Assembly: GCF_002920535.1 (NCBI RefSeq)
Contig: NZ_PQSS01000057.1
Location: 1-47,922 of the forward strand
Direction: 5' to 3'
Source: Streptomyces sp. Ru71
Lineage (GTDB): Bacteria; Actinomycetota; Actinomycetes; Streptomycetales; Streptomycetaceae
Length of the DNA: 47,922 nucleotides
Below are positions 33,552 through 41,891 of this stretch, piece after piece. Within the stretch, counting starts at the first letter, position 1. Each line of letters opens with the position of its first letter. The notes beneath the pieces were generated by a model. That model ran no database searches. It was given only the letters and a program-made list of their open reading frames with translations, and was not told the DNA's origin. The position numbers and the translations under genes are program-made.

Positions 33552-34391
33552 ATGCTGCACGGCAGGGGCACGCTTTCGGTCGCGGGCGCCTTGGCCGTGG
33601 TCTGCCTGCTGCTCGTCGGCCCCAGCGCGCCGAGCGGCACCCCCTCGTCCCGGCCGCTGCCCGCCGAGGCCGTCCGGCACGTCGTGCCGAACCGGGTCAT
33701 GACGTGGAACATCTGCAATCCCTGCGGCAGGGACAACGCCGACCGGGCGGCGGAGATCGCCAGGTACGCGCCCCAGGTCATCGGCATGCAGGAGGCGTGC
33801 GTGCGGGACGTCGAGAGGATCCGGTGGTATCTGAGCACCCTTTACGGGCTGGTCTACCACGTCGAGTACGGGACGGTCCTGCGCGACTGGAGCCGTTGCG
33901 GGGGAGTGCCGTGGTCTCCGGGTGCCTTCGGGCAGGCGGTTCTCTCGGCGGCACCGATGACGGACCCCGTCCGCGTGGAATACCCCGACGGCGGTTCGGA
34001 GGACCGCGGGTATCTGGCGGTCACCACCACGGTGGGCGGCCGGTCCGTCCGGGTCTTCGACACCCACCTCGCTCAACGACGTCAGGAGACCGTCCGCGCG
34101 GGCCAGGTCGGCGTACTCGCCGCTGCCGTCGCCCGCCACGACCGCGCGGTCGTCCTCGGCGACTTCAACGCCGTGGCGGACGCGCCCGAACTCGCCCCGA
34201 TGTGGGCACTGGCCGCGGACGCGGACCCCCGCTGCCGTCCCTCGACTCCCGGGAACTGCGAGCCGACCACCGACTGGCAGAGCAGGTTCGACTACGTCTT
34301 CCTGAAGGGCGTCGCCCCGCTCGCGCACCGGGTGCATCCGACCCGGTACTCCGACCACCACCTGCTGTACGCCGACCTGACCACCGCGTGA
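33552..34391 (+). CDS. Secreted endonuclease/exonuclease/phosphatase-family hydrolase
   Basis: A 279-residue protein with a signal peptide (GTLSVAGALAVVCLLLVGPS) and an EEP fold. Motifs in order: VMTWNICNPC (Asn), IGMQEACV (metal-binding Glu), RVFDTHLAQ, VLGDFNAVAD (Asp/Asn pair), and RYSDHHLLYADL (terminal catalytic His). Such secreted proteins are phosphodiesterases, for example sphingomyelinase-, inositol-phosphatase- or DNase-like. The substrate is not evident. ATG 33552 has GGGGAG 3-8 bases upstream. It is divergent from the arabinofuranosidase gene, with a 114-base gap between the two starts. Confidence 0.85.
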   Translation: MLHGRGTLSVAGALAVVCLLLVGPSAPSGTPSSRPLPAEAVRHVVPNRVMTWNICNPCGRDNADRAAEIARYAPQVIGMQEACVRDVERIRWYLSTLYGLVYHVEYGTVLRDWSRCGGVPWSPGAFGQAVLSAAPMTDPVRVEYPDGGSEDRGYLAVTTTVGGRSVRVFDTHLAQRRQETVRAGQVGVLAAAVARHDRAVVLGDFNAVADAPELAPMWALAADADPRCRPSTPGNCEPTTDWQSRFDYVFLKGVAPLAHRVHPTRYSDHHLLYADLTTA

Positions 34392-34510
34392 GCCGGAGTG
34401 CCTCCGGACGGACGCGCCGTGGTGGCGCCCGCCGCGGTCCTCGCGCAGGCTGGTCGCGGACGTGGAAGACCGCCGTGCGCCGGTGCGGCGGCAGGCCCGT
34501 GGAGGACTGT

Positions 34511-35245
34511 GTGACCTCGTCGCCCTTCGCCGACGCCCCGCCGGCTCGCTACGACGACCTGCGGGCACTGGTGATCAACTGCACGCTCAAGCGCTCGCCC
34601 GAGACGAGCAACACCCAGGGACTGATCGACCGCAGCACCGCCATCATGGAGGCGCAGGGCGTCGGCGTCGACGTCGTACGGGCGGTGGACCACGACATCG
34701 CCACCGGGGTGTGGCCCGACATGCGCGAGCACGGCTGGCAGACGGACGCCTGGCCGGAGCTGTACGAGCGGGTCATGGCGGCCGACATCCTGGTGCTGGC
34801 CGGCCCCATCTGGCTGGGCGACAACAGCTCCGTGACGAAGCAGGTGATCGAGCGGCTCTACGCCTGCTCCAGCCTGCTCAACGACGCCGGTCAGTACGCC
34901 TATTACGGCCGGGTGGGCGGCTGCCTGATCACCGGCAACGAGGACGGCGTCAAGCACTGCGCGATGAACGTGCTCTACAGCCTGCAGCACCTGGGCTACA
35001 CCATCCCGCCCCAGGCGGACGCCGGATGGATCGGCGAGGCCGGCCCCGGACCCTCCTACCTCGACCCTGGTTCGGGCGGTCCGGAGAACGACTTCACCAA
35101 CCGCAACACCACCTTCATGACCTGGAACCTGCTGCACCTGGCGCGGGCGCTGAAGGACCTCGGCGGCATCCCCGCCTACGGCAACCAGCGCACCGCCTGG
35201 GACGCCGGCTGCCGCCACGACTACGAGAACCCCGAGCACCGGTAG
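34511..35245 (+). CDS. Flavodoxin-fold NAD(P)H-dependent oxidoreductase
   Basis: A 244-residue protein with a GTG start and GGAGG 5 bases upstream. The FMN-phosphate loop is NCTLKRSPETSNTQG near residue 26, followed by the flavodoxin-like ADILVLAGPIWLGDNSSVTK and the middle part GCLITGNEDGVKHCAMNVLYSLQHLGY. This is the NADPH-dependent FMN-reductase/flavodoxin-family layout seen in many actinobacteria. It is probably a soluble quinone or flavin reductase. Its last 25 bases overlap the end of the convergent GH43 gene, an unusual tail-to-tail overlap. No specific partner is apparent. Confidence 0.85.
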   Translation: MTSSPFADAPPARYDDLRALVINCTLKRSPETSNTQGLIDRSTAIMEAQGVGVDVVRAVDHDIATGVWPDMREHGWQTDAWPELYERVMAADILVLAGPIWLGDNSSVTKQVIERLYACSSLLNDAGQYAYYGRVGGCLITGNEDGVKHCAMNVLYSLQHLGYTIPPQADAGWIGEAGPGPSYLDPGSGGPENDFTNRNTTFMTWNLLHLARALKDLGGIPAYGNQRTAWDAGCRHDYENPEHR

Positions 35246-36747
35246 CCCTCGTCCCGGTAGTCGAACCAGTCGAAGTGGACCGTGCCGCTCGTGACGTACA
35301 TGCCGATGACGCGGCCGGTGAAACCGCCGGCCACCTCGGTCGACAGATAGCGGCCGTCGAGGGCCGCGAGCACGTCGAAGGTGCCGTCCGGCAACTCCAT
35401 GCCCAGCGAGACCGTGTCGGGGCCGGTGAGCGGACCGTGCGGCGACGGTTCGCCGGTGCTGACGCGGAGGACCACCGGCCCGGCGGGCACCGGCCGCGTG
35501 GCAACGACCGTACGCACCGGGCCGATACGGGCGACGACCCGCACCTGACCGGCGGACACCTCGACCGCGTAGTGGTGCCGCTCGTCGAGCCGGACGGCCA
35601 GGCCCCCGCTGCCCTGTGAGGCGTCGATCAGGGTGCGTGCCGTGCAGGACAGGTGCTGCTGGCGCCGGCCGGTGAACACGACGTCGGGCTCGTCCAGGGA
35701 GCCGCCGCGCGCCCGCAGCGTCAGCCATCCGGGGCGCTCCTTCGTGGTGTGGTGTTCGGCGGGCCGGTCCCGCAGGGAGATCCACTGCGGACGCAGCTCC
35801 CCGAGGTCGAAGTCGTCCCGCCCCTCCTCGGCCGGAGCGGGGGAGAGCGGCCAGGGGAGCGCGGGCAGGTCCAGGGACACCTCGCCGACCACCGGCCAGC
35901 CGTCCTTCCAGGTCACCGGCGCGAGGAAGGTCTCCCGGCCGAGCACGTGCCAGCCGGGGGTGCCGCCGCGTGGCCGCACCCCGAGCAGCAGCATCCACCA
36001 GGAGCCGTCGGGCGCCTGCACCAGATCGGCGTGGCCGGTGTTCTGCACCGGGTGGTCGGTGCCGCGGTGGCTGACGATCGGGTTGGCCGGGCACGGCTCG
36101 AACGGGCCGTCCGGCGTACGGCCGCGGGCGACGGACACGCCGTGGCCGCGCTCGGTGCCGCCCTCGGCGATCAGCAGGTACCAGTGGTCGCCCACGCGGT
36201 ACAGGTGGGGCGCCTCCGGGGCCTTCGCGCCGGGCGTGCCCGACCAGAGCCTGTGCGGTGCGCCGTACGTCCGCCCCGTCGAGGGGTCGATACGGACCTG
36301 GGCCACTCCGGCGAACGTGCACCAGCAGGTGCCGTCCTCGTCCCAGGCCAGATCGGGGTCGATGCCCTCCACCCCCGGCACCGGTACCGGCTCCGACCAC
36401 GGTCCCGCGGGGTCGGTGGCGGTGACGATCAGATTGCCGCCGCCCTCGCTCACGTTGGTGACGATCAGCCAGAAACGGCCGTCGTGGTGGCGCAGGGTGG
36501 GCGCGTAGATCCCGCCGGAGGACGGTGTGGAGGCCGGCAGCCGCAACTGGGTGGGCCGGTCGAGGGCGTTGCCGAGCTGCGTCCAGTGCACCAGGTCACG
36601 GCTGTGGAAGACGGGGACGCCGGGGAAGTACTCGAAACTGGAGCAGGCGAGGTAGTAGTCCTCGCCGACCCGGCAGACGCTCGGGTCGGGATGGAAGCCG
36701 GGGATCACCGGGTTGGCCGGTCGGGCGGCCTGGGGTTCGGCGGGCAC
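35221..36747 (-). CDS. GH43 beta-xylosidase/alpha-L-arabinofuranosidase
   Basis: A 508-residue GH43 enzyme. The five-bladed propeller has the general base Asp21 in PGFHPDPSVCRVGEDYYLA, the supporting Asp130 in VEGIDPDLAWDEDG and the general acid Glu178 in GAKAPEAPHLY. A C-terminal sandwich domain (about 310-508) starts near ELRPQWISLRD, as in GH43 subfamilies 11/12. No signal peptide, so it probably acts inside the cell on xylo- or arabino-oligosaccharides. GTG start with GGAGG 8 bases upstream. With the nearby secreted GH54 enzyme it forms a loose hemicellulose-use neighbourhood. It overlaps the convergent flavodoxin gene by 25 bases at the 3' end. Confidence 0.88.
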   Translation of the reverse strand: MPAEPQAARPANPVIPGFHPDPSVCRVGEDYYLACSSFEYFPGVPVFHSRDLVHWTQLGNALDRPTQLRLPASTPSSGGIYAPTLRHHDGRFWLIVTNVSEGGGNLIVTATDPAGPWSEPVPVPGVEGIDPDLAWDEDGTCWCTFAGVAQVRIDPSTGRTYGAPHRLWSGTPGAKAPEAPHLYRVGDHWYLLIAEGGTERGHGVSVARGRTPDGPFEPCPANPIVSHRGTDHPVQNTGHADLVQAPDGSWWMLLLGVRPRGGTPGWHVLGRETFLAPVTWKDGWPVVGEVSLDLPALPWPLSPAPAEEGRDDFDLGELRPQWISLRDRPAEHHTTKERPGWLTLRARGGSLDEPDVVFTGRRQQHLSCTARTLIDASQGSGGLAVRLDERHHYAVEVSAGQVRVVARIGPVRTVVATRPVPAGPVVLRVSTGEPSPHGPLTGPDTVSLGMELPDGTFDVLAALDGRYLSTEVAGGFTGRVIGMYVTSGTVHFDWFDYRDEGYRCSGFS

Positions 36748-36758
36748 TCAAGTCCTCC

Positions 36759-36792
36759 GTTCGTCGGCAGCGGCACACCTCTGCCGACGAAC
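36759..36792 (-). terminator. Hairpin between SMR operon and GH43 gene
   Basis: Perfect 12-base arms GTTCGTCGGCAG (36759-36770) and CTGCCGACGAAC (36781-36792) with a 10-base loop. It follows the minus-strand SMR gene and directly precedes the GH43 ribosome site, so it could terminate the SMR operon or shape the GH43 leader. Confidence 0.6.
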
Positions 36793-36835
36793 ACTGCCAC
36801 GTGTCGCTCGCGGCCGGGCCTGCCGTGTCCAAGTC

Positions 36836-37153
36836 TCAGTGTGCCGCGCCCAGTTCGATGCACAGCACGCCGATCACGATCAGGCCGATGCCCGCGCTCA
36901 TGACCTTGGTGAGGGGTTCGCCGAACAGGGCGCGGGAGGCCACGGCGATCAGAGCGACTCCGCTGGCGGCCCAGACGCCGTAGGCGACGCCGAGCGGCAG
37001 ACCGCTGTCCAGGGCGAGGGTGAGGAGCGCGAACGCGGCCAGATACCCGGCGAGTACGGCGGCGAACCACTTCCTGTCGTGCGACGCCATCCGCAGGGAC
37101 AGCGTCCCGCTGACCTCGGCGAGCACGGCGCCGATCAGGAACACCCAGCTCAT
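36836..37153 (-). CDS. SMR family multidrug transporter subunit
   Basis: A 105-residue four-helix small multidrug resistance protein. The conserved proton/substrate Glu is residue 13 in the first helix (FLIGAVLAEVSGTLSLR); GVAYGVWAASGVALI in helix 3 is the signature. ATG 37153 overlaps the preceding SMR gene by 4 bases (ATGA), so the two are translationally coupled and probably form a heterodimer such as EbrAB or YkkCD. It exports cationic or guanidinium-like compounds by proton exchange. It lies in the TetR-controlled operon. Confidence 0.92.
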   Translation of the reverse strand: MSWVFLIGAVLAEVSGTLSLRMASHDRKWFAAVLAGYLAAFALLTLALDSGLPLGVAYGVWAASGVALIAVASRALFGEPLTKVMSAGIGLIVIGVLCIELGAAH

Positions 37154-37509
37154 GACACCGCCCGCTCGTCCTGGCCGGCACGGCCGTGCGCCGCCTGGGC
37201 TCCGAGTTCGACGCACAGCACACCGGCGATCAGCAGGACGATGCCGACGCCCATGACCGCGGTCAGCGGGTCGCCGAAGACGAGGGTCGCCAGTACGGCG
37301 GTCAGCGCCACGCCGCTGGCCGCCCAGACGCCGTAGGCGACGCCGAGCGCCAGGCCCGCGCGCAGCACGAAGGACAGCGCGGTGAAGGAGCCGGTGTAGC
37401 CGGCGGCGACGACGACGTAGAGCGCCGGGTGGTCGAGGGCCCCGCGCAGACACAGGGTGGCGGTGACCTCCAGCAGGATCGCCGCGCCGAGCAGCAGCCA
37501 TTTCCGCAT
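37150..37509 (-). CDS. SMR family multidrug transporter subunit
   Basis: A 119-residue partner of the adjacent SMR protein. Glu14 lies in LLLGAAILLEVTATLCLRG, the helix 3 signature is again GVAYGVWAASGVALT, and the two proteins are clearly paralogous. This copy has a longer hydrophilic tail (AAHGRAGQDERAVS), a typical difference within paired SMR transporters that sets opposite membrane orientation. It shares one base with the TetR stop (TGATG), so the three genes form one transcript. Confidence 0.92.
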   Translation of the reverse strand: MRKWLLLGAAILLEVTATLCLRGALDHPALYVVVAAGYTGSFTALSFVLRAGLALGVAYGVWAASGVALTAVLATLVFGDPLTAVMGVGIVLLIAGVLCVELGAQAAHGRAGQDERAVS

Positions 37510-38054
37510 CAGGATCTCTCCTCCGCCATCAGGTCGTCGGCGACCGCCCGGAGCTGCTCGCGGTCACGACCGGGGACCGGCAGGACCCCGGTGGCGGCCG
37601 CGATCCAGTAGCCGTCGGCGAGCAGCCGGGCCGCCGTGAGCCGGGCGCGCACCGTCTCCGGCAGGGTCCCCGGCAGGTCGAGCCACGGCTCCATACGGCG
37701 GACCCAGGTGTCGGTGAGCGCGGTGCGGTAGTGGACGTCGGCGTAGATCGCGAAGTCGGCGCTGTCGAACGGCACGTCCAGGGAGACCTCGACGTAGGCG
37801 CGGATCCGCTGGTGCGGTGAGGCGGTCTCCAGGGGCCGGCCCAGCCGGTCGAGCAGGAGCTTCTCCCACCGGTCCGCGACATGGCCGACGACGGCGAGCA
37901 TCAGCGCTTCCTTGGTCGGAAAGTGGTACATCAGCCCGGGCTTGGTCAGTCCGACCTGCTTGGCCGCGGCGTCCAGGGTGATCGCTCCACCGCCCTCGAC
38001 CCGCAGCAGCTCCAGTGCGCCCTCCAGGATCCGACGCTTCGCGCTTCGTGCCAT
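37509..38054 (-). CDS. TetR family transcriptional regulator
   Basis: A 181-residue TetR-type repressor. The N-terminal HTH reads RRILEGALELLRVEGGGAIT, then LDAAAKQVGLTKPGLMYHFPTKEALM, typical for the family; the remainder is a helical ligand domain that binds an unknown, probably cationic, compound. It is the first gene of the SMR operon and lies just below the inverted repeat at 38059-38086, which begins 5 bases before the start codon. Autorepression of the whole operon is the natural model. Confidence 0.92.
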   Translation of the reverse strand: MARSAKRRILEGALELLRVEGGGAITLDAAAKQVGLTKPGLMYHFPTKEALMLAVVGHVADRWEKLLLDRLGRPLETASPHQRIRAYVEVSLDVPFDSADFAIYADVHYRTALTDTWVRRMEPWLDLPGTLPETVRARLTAARLLADGYWIAAATGVLPVPGRDREQLRAVADDLMAEERS

Positions 38055-38058
38055 GCGC

Positions 38059-38086
38059 CTACTTTACCAACCGGAAGGTAAAGTAG
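38059..38086. promoter_or_regulatory. Palindromic TetR operator
   Basis: CTACTTTACC (38059-38068) and GGTAAAGTAG (38077-38086) are perfect 10-base arms around AACCGGAA. The element lies immediately upstream of the TetR start codon and 14 bases below the kinase stop codon. Its size and symmetry fit a TetR dimer pair site. TTTACC stands out against the local GC-rich sequence. Confidence 0.75.
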
Positions 38087-38100
38087 CGCGCCTCCTGATG

Positions 38101-41100
38101 CTACTTGCCGTCCTCCGTGCCGAGGGAGAGGAAGTCGACCATGCCGTAGGCCTCGTGCACATAGACGTTGGTCAGCCGCGGGCTGCGGTAGTTGAGGGCC
38201 TTGTCGGCGACGATCGGCAGGTAGTACGCCCCGTCCGTGACCTTGTGGTTGATCCGGCGGTAGAGCTCGGTCGCCCGGGCGGGGTCGGTGGCGGTGCGGG
38301 CCTGGTCGAGGAGGGTGTTGATCTCGGGCTCGTCGACCTGGGCGTAGTTGGTGTTGCCGCTGGGCGTGATCAGGCGCCCGTCGGTCAGGGGCGGCAGGAA
38401 ACCGGAGCCCTCGGGGTAGTCAGCGCCCCAGCCGAGCATCATCAGGCCGTAGCCCTTGTTCTTCACCTCGCCGGGCGAGCCGACGACCGAGAAGTACTGG
38501 GTGACGTCGATCCGCTCGGTCTCGACGGTGATGCCCACGGCCTTGAGGGACTGCCGCAGCACCTCCGCCGTCTGGAGGTCCTTCGCCCTGGTGTCGCGCA
38601 CGACGAGCTTGGTGGTGAAGCCCGCGGGCCGGCCGCAGGCCCGCAGCTCCTCCCTGGCCTTGTCGGGCCGGGGCTTGCCGCCGGTCAGGCTGAACGGGTC
38701 GTAGCCGTCGGCGCCCGGGATCGTCGGGGGCAGCAGGTTGCCGTGCAGGGAGCCGGCCGTGGGACCGCCGCGCGCGTTCTGCAGCGCGGTGGGGTCGACG
38801 GCGTAGAACACGGCCTTGCGGCAGTGCGGGTTGTCCAGCGGCGCCGTCTTCGACACCAGCGCCACGCTGCGGACGTACCCCGTGTACGCCGCGTCGGCAT
38901 GGGACTTCAGCTGCGGGTCCCGCAACACCGTGGTCTCGGCGGACTGCGGCAGGCCGGCCTGCTGGACGTCGAGGTCGGCGGCGCCGCCGAGCAGCCGTGT
39001 GGCCACCGTGTCGGCATCGGTGACGGTCAGCTCGATCCGGTCGGGCAGTGCCGTGCGCAGCGGGTCGGTCGCCCGGTCCCAGTGCTCGTTGCGCACCAGG
39101 ACGAGGGACTGCCCCGGGGTGTAGGACTGGAACCGGTACGGGCCGGAGGAGACGGGCTTCATGCCGTAGTCGGCGCCGGTGTCCCGCTTCCGCGGTATGG
39201 GGGCGGTGGCGCCCATGGCCAGCAGGTGCGGGAAGCGCGAGTCCGCCTTGGCCAGCCGGAAGACGAGTGTCCGGTCGTCCGGCGTCTCGACGGCCCTCAG
39301 CCCGGACCGCGCTCCGGAGGCGTCCTTGTACGGTCCCTGGTAGTTCTGCCCCTGGTCCAGGCTCTCGACGAGGTAGGTGGGGCCGCCGCTTACGACGTCC
39401 TGGGCGAAGACGCGCTCGATGGCGTACTTCACGTCCTTCGCGGTGATCGGGGTGCCGTCCTCGAACTTCAGGACCGGCCTCAGCCTCACCGTGTACGTCC
39501 TGCCGTCCGCCGAGACCTGCGGCTGGGCCGCGGCCAGGTCCGGGACGAGGGTGCGGCCCTGCTGGCCGGGCCTGACGTCGTACGTGAGCAGGGTGCGGGT
39601 GTAGAGCCGCTGCAGGTTCCAGACCCACCCGTAGTAGGAACGGCCCGGGTCCCAGGAGTCCGCGTCCGTGCTGCTGAGCAGGCGCAGCGTGCCGCCCTTG
39701 CGGTCGGAGGCGTTGACCACGTGGCCGACGGCCGCGTCGAACCCCTCGGCGGTGCCGGGGCTGTTGCGCGGGGTGGCGTTCGAGCCGGTCTCCGCGGTGC
39801 CGTGCTTGTCCTTGCCCTGCTGGAGGAGCAGGGCGGTGATGCCGCCACCGGTGACGAGGACTGCCGCCAGGACGATGGCCAGGAGACGGCGGCGCCGGGG
39901 CGGGCGCGGCGGTGACGCCGGCGATGTGGCGGGCACTCCGGCGGAGAGGAGGAACGGCTCGCCGGCGGGGGGAACGGGGGTGCGGGTTGCGGGTGTTGGT
40001 GGATCGACGGGCGGTGGGGCGGGCAGCGACGTGGGGGGTTTGGCCAGGGAGACGCGGGGGTCGGGGGTGGGTGGGCTGGTGGTGCCGGGGGTGGGGGACG
40101 GAGCGGCTTCGGGGGCCGGCGTGCTTCCCGCGCTGGGCGTGCCTGTGGGGCTCGGCGTGCTCGCCTCGCTGGGCCTGGCCTCGGCACCTGGTGTGGCCCC
40201 GGCGCCCGGCGTGGCTTCGGCGCTCGGCGTGACTCCTGCGCCGGGCGTGCCCCCGGCCCTCGCCTCCTGCCGGCCGTCCGGCTCCGCGGTCGCGGGCCGC
40301 GCGGGCCGCGAACCTCCCGCCGGGCGGGGCCGGGGGGCGCCCGTCGTCCGTTCCGTGAGGGCCAGGGCCACGGCTTCCGGCAGCCAGTCCGTCTCCTTCG
40401 GCAGCCGGCCCTCGTACGACTGCCCGTCCTCCTCCGCGAGCAACTGCGCGAACTCGGCCAGGAGTTCCGGCACCGTCGGCCGCAGGTCCGGGTCCTTCTC
40501 CAGGCACCGGCCGACGAACTCCGTGCCCGCCGGCAGGCCGCGCAGGTCCGGCTGTTCGTAGACGGCGCGGAAGTTCACCGAGTGCGGAGAGCCCGTCCCG
40601 AACGGAGCCGTCCCGGTGCCCGCGTAGGCCAGGACCGCGCCCAGGGAGAACACGTCGCCGGCGGTGCCGACCGTCCGGCCCGTCACCTGCTCGGGCGACA
40701 TGAAGCCCGGGCTGCCGATCACCATGCCCGTCTGTGTCAGGACGCTGGCCTCGGAGGCGATCGAGATGCCGAAGTCGATCACCCGCGGTCCGTCCCCGGC
40801 GAGCAGCACGTTGGACGGCTTCAGGTCCCGGTGGACGAGCCCGGTGCCGTGGATCGCCTCCAGGGCCTCGACCAGCCCCGCTCCGAGGACGAGCAGGGAG
40901 CGCCGCGGCCACGCCCCGTGCACACGGACCGCCTCGTCCAGCGGGATGCCCGGAACGTAGGCGGTGGCGAGCCAGGCGGGCGAACCCTCGGGGTCGGCGT
41001 CGACGACGGCCGCGGTGAAGAAGCCCGTCACACGCCGGGCCGCGTCCACCTCGCGGGCGAACCGGCGCCGGAACGCGGCGTCCTCCGCCAGCTCGGCGCG

Positions 41101-41235
41101 CACCACCTTCACCGCGACCATCCGGCCGCTGGTGGAGCGGCCCAGGTACACGCGGCCCATCCCGCCCGCGCCCAGGCGCGCGAGGATGCGGTAGCGCCCC
41201 AGCTGGCGCGGGTCCGACGCCCCCAACTCTTCCAA
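38101..41235 (-). CDS. Ser/Thr kinase fused to ABC-type solute-binding domain
   Basis: A 1044-residue membrane protein. Residues 13-270 are a Hanks-type kinase: LGAGGMGRV (21-29), Lys43, HRDLKPSN (135-142), DFG (154-156) and SPEQ. A 120-residue Thr/Pro/Ala/Gly linker with about ten TPGAxA-like units follows, then RRRR and one transmembrane helix at 451-471. Residues about 500-1040 form a family-5 (oligopeptide-type) solute-binding domain: RPVLKFEDGTPITAKDVKYA, GPYRFQSYTPGQSLVLVRN and CGRPAGFTTKLVVRD. It should sense an extracellular ligand and phosphorylate cytoplasmic targets. The start is TTG; no nearby ATG or GTG is in frame. No permease genes are adjacent. Confidence 0.88.
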   Translation of the reverse strand: MEELGASDPRQLGRYRILARLGAGGMGRVYLGRSTSGRMVAVKVVRAELAEDAAFRRRFAREVDAARRVTGFFTAAVVDADPEGSPAWLATAYVPGIPLDEAVRVHGAWPRRSLLVLGAGLVEALEAIHGTGLVHRDLKPSNVLLAGDGPRVIDFGISIASEASVLTQTGMVIGSPGFMSPEQVTGRTVGTAGDVFSLGAVLAYAGTGTAPFGTGSPHSVNFRAVYEQPDLRGLPAGTEFVGRCLEKDPDLRPTVPELLAEFAQLLAEEDGQSYEGRLPKETDWLPEAVALALTERTTGAPRPRPAGGSRPARPATAEPDGRQEARAGGTPGAGVTPSAEATPGAGATPGAEARPSEASTPSPTGTPSAGSTPAPEAAPSPTPGTTSPPTPDPRVSLAKPPTSLPAPPPVDPPTPATRTPVPPAGEPFLLSAGVPATSPASPPRPPRRRRLLAIVLAAVLVTGGGITALLLQQGKDKHGTAETGSNATPRNSPGTAEGFDAAVGHVVNASDRKGGTLRLLSSTDADSWDPGRSYYGWVWNLQRLYTRTLLTYDVRPGQQGRTLVPDLAAAQPQVSADGRTYTVRLRPVLKFEDGTPITAKDVKYAIERVFAQDVVSGGPTYLVESLDQGQNYQGPYKDASGARSGLRAVETPDDRTLVFRLAKADSRFPHLLAMGATAPIPRKRDTGADYGMKPVSSGPYRFQSYTPGQSLVLVRNEHWDRATDPLRTALPDRIELTVTDADTVATRLLGGAADLDVQQAGLPQSAETTVLRDPQLKSHADAAYTGYVRSVALVSKTAPLDNPHCRKAVFYAVDPTALQNARGGPTAGSLHGNLLPPTIPGADGYDPFSLTGGKPRPDKAREELRACGRPAGFTTKLVVRDTRAKDLQTAEVLRQSLKAVGITVETERIDVTQYFSVVGSPGEVKNKGYGLMMLGWGADYPEGSGFLPPLTDGRLITPSGNTNYAQVDEPEINTLLDQARTATDPARATELYRRINHKVTDGAYYLPIVADKALNYRSPRLTNVYVHEAYGMVDFLSLGTEDGK

Positions 41236-41576
41236 AGCCGCCCCCCAGTGCCACCCCCGCCCCCGGGGGATCTTCCGGCGACGATTACATCAGACGGGGA
41301 CGGTTCACGGGGGGTGCGCGGCGGTCCCGCCCCCGGTGGCTCTCATGTCCGACTTACGTCAACACCTTTGCGGATCAAGTGCGTTCGGGACATAGCCGAA
41401 GGAACGGAACGGCAGCATCCGTAACCCCCCTGCCGCCATGGATCTTTCACAGGGTCAGGGGCCCAAGCGTCGAACACACTGCTGGTTTGCCGATAAACTC
41501 CGGCGAGACCGGAAACGGCCACCGGGCGTCGCGGAAGTGACGCAGGACGACGAGACCTCGTACCCGAAAGGACACT
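41236..41576. other. Intergenic region between divergent kinase and conservon genes
   Basis: No gene seen in about 340 bases. It must contain the kinase promoter (minus) and the conservon promoter (plus). TTTGCCGATAAACT at about 41484-41500 contains a GATAAA -10-like hexamer for the plus strand; no clear -35 is seen. The C-rich tract around 41236-41270 is next to the kinase start. Confidence 0.5.
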
Positions 41577-41891
41577 GTGCCCGCCGCCCTCCCTGCCTTA
41601 GCCGGCAGGCCCGTTCACCTCGGCCGTACCCGGGCCGTGGCAGCCGCCGGCGTCGCGGTCGGCCCACCCGCCGTGCGCGTTCACCCCTTCAGCGCCACCA
41701 GTCGGATCCTCACCGGATCGTCCTCCCCGACGGCACCCGTGGTCGCGGGTCCGCGGGGATCCGGGCGTGTGGTCTGCCCTGCCCGCATCCAGGACGACGG
41801 CGTCACGGCAGCCGGTGGCACCACCTCGCCCGGCCGCGACGCCCCGTGCCGGCCGGTGCGCGAGCCGGACACCTTGGAGAGGACTCGATGA
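41577..41891 (+). CDS. Possible short leader gene coupled to cvnA
   Basis: A 104-codon frame starting with GTG and preceded by AAAGGA 5 bases upstream; it ends in an ATGA overlap with cvnA. Composition is Ala/Pro/Arg/Thr-rich (VPAALPALAGRPVHLGRTR) with no recognisable domain or signal. The overlap and ribosome site favour translation, while the composition looks like out-of-frame GC-rich DNA. It may be a coupling leader rather than a functional protein. Confidence 0.25.
   Translation: MPAALPALAGRPVHLGRTRAVAAAGVAVGPPAVRVHPFSATSRILTGSSSPTAPVVAGPRGSGRVVCPARIQDDGVTAAGGTTSPGRDAPCRPVREPDTLERTR

Noticed and set aside
40040..40330. Repetitive GC-rich sequence considered as a minisatellite or CRISPR-like array
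   Set aside because: It encodes the Thr/Pro/Ala linker of the receptor kinase; units are short, degenerate and have no spacers.
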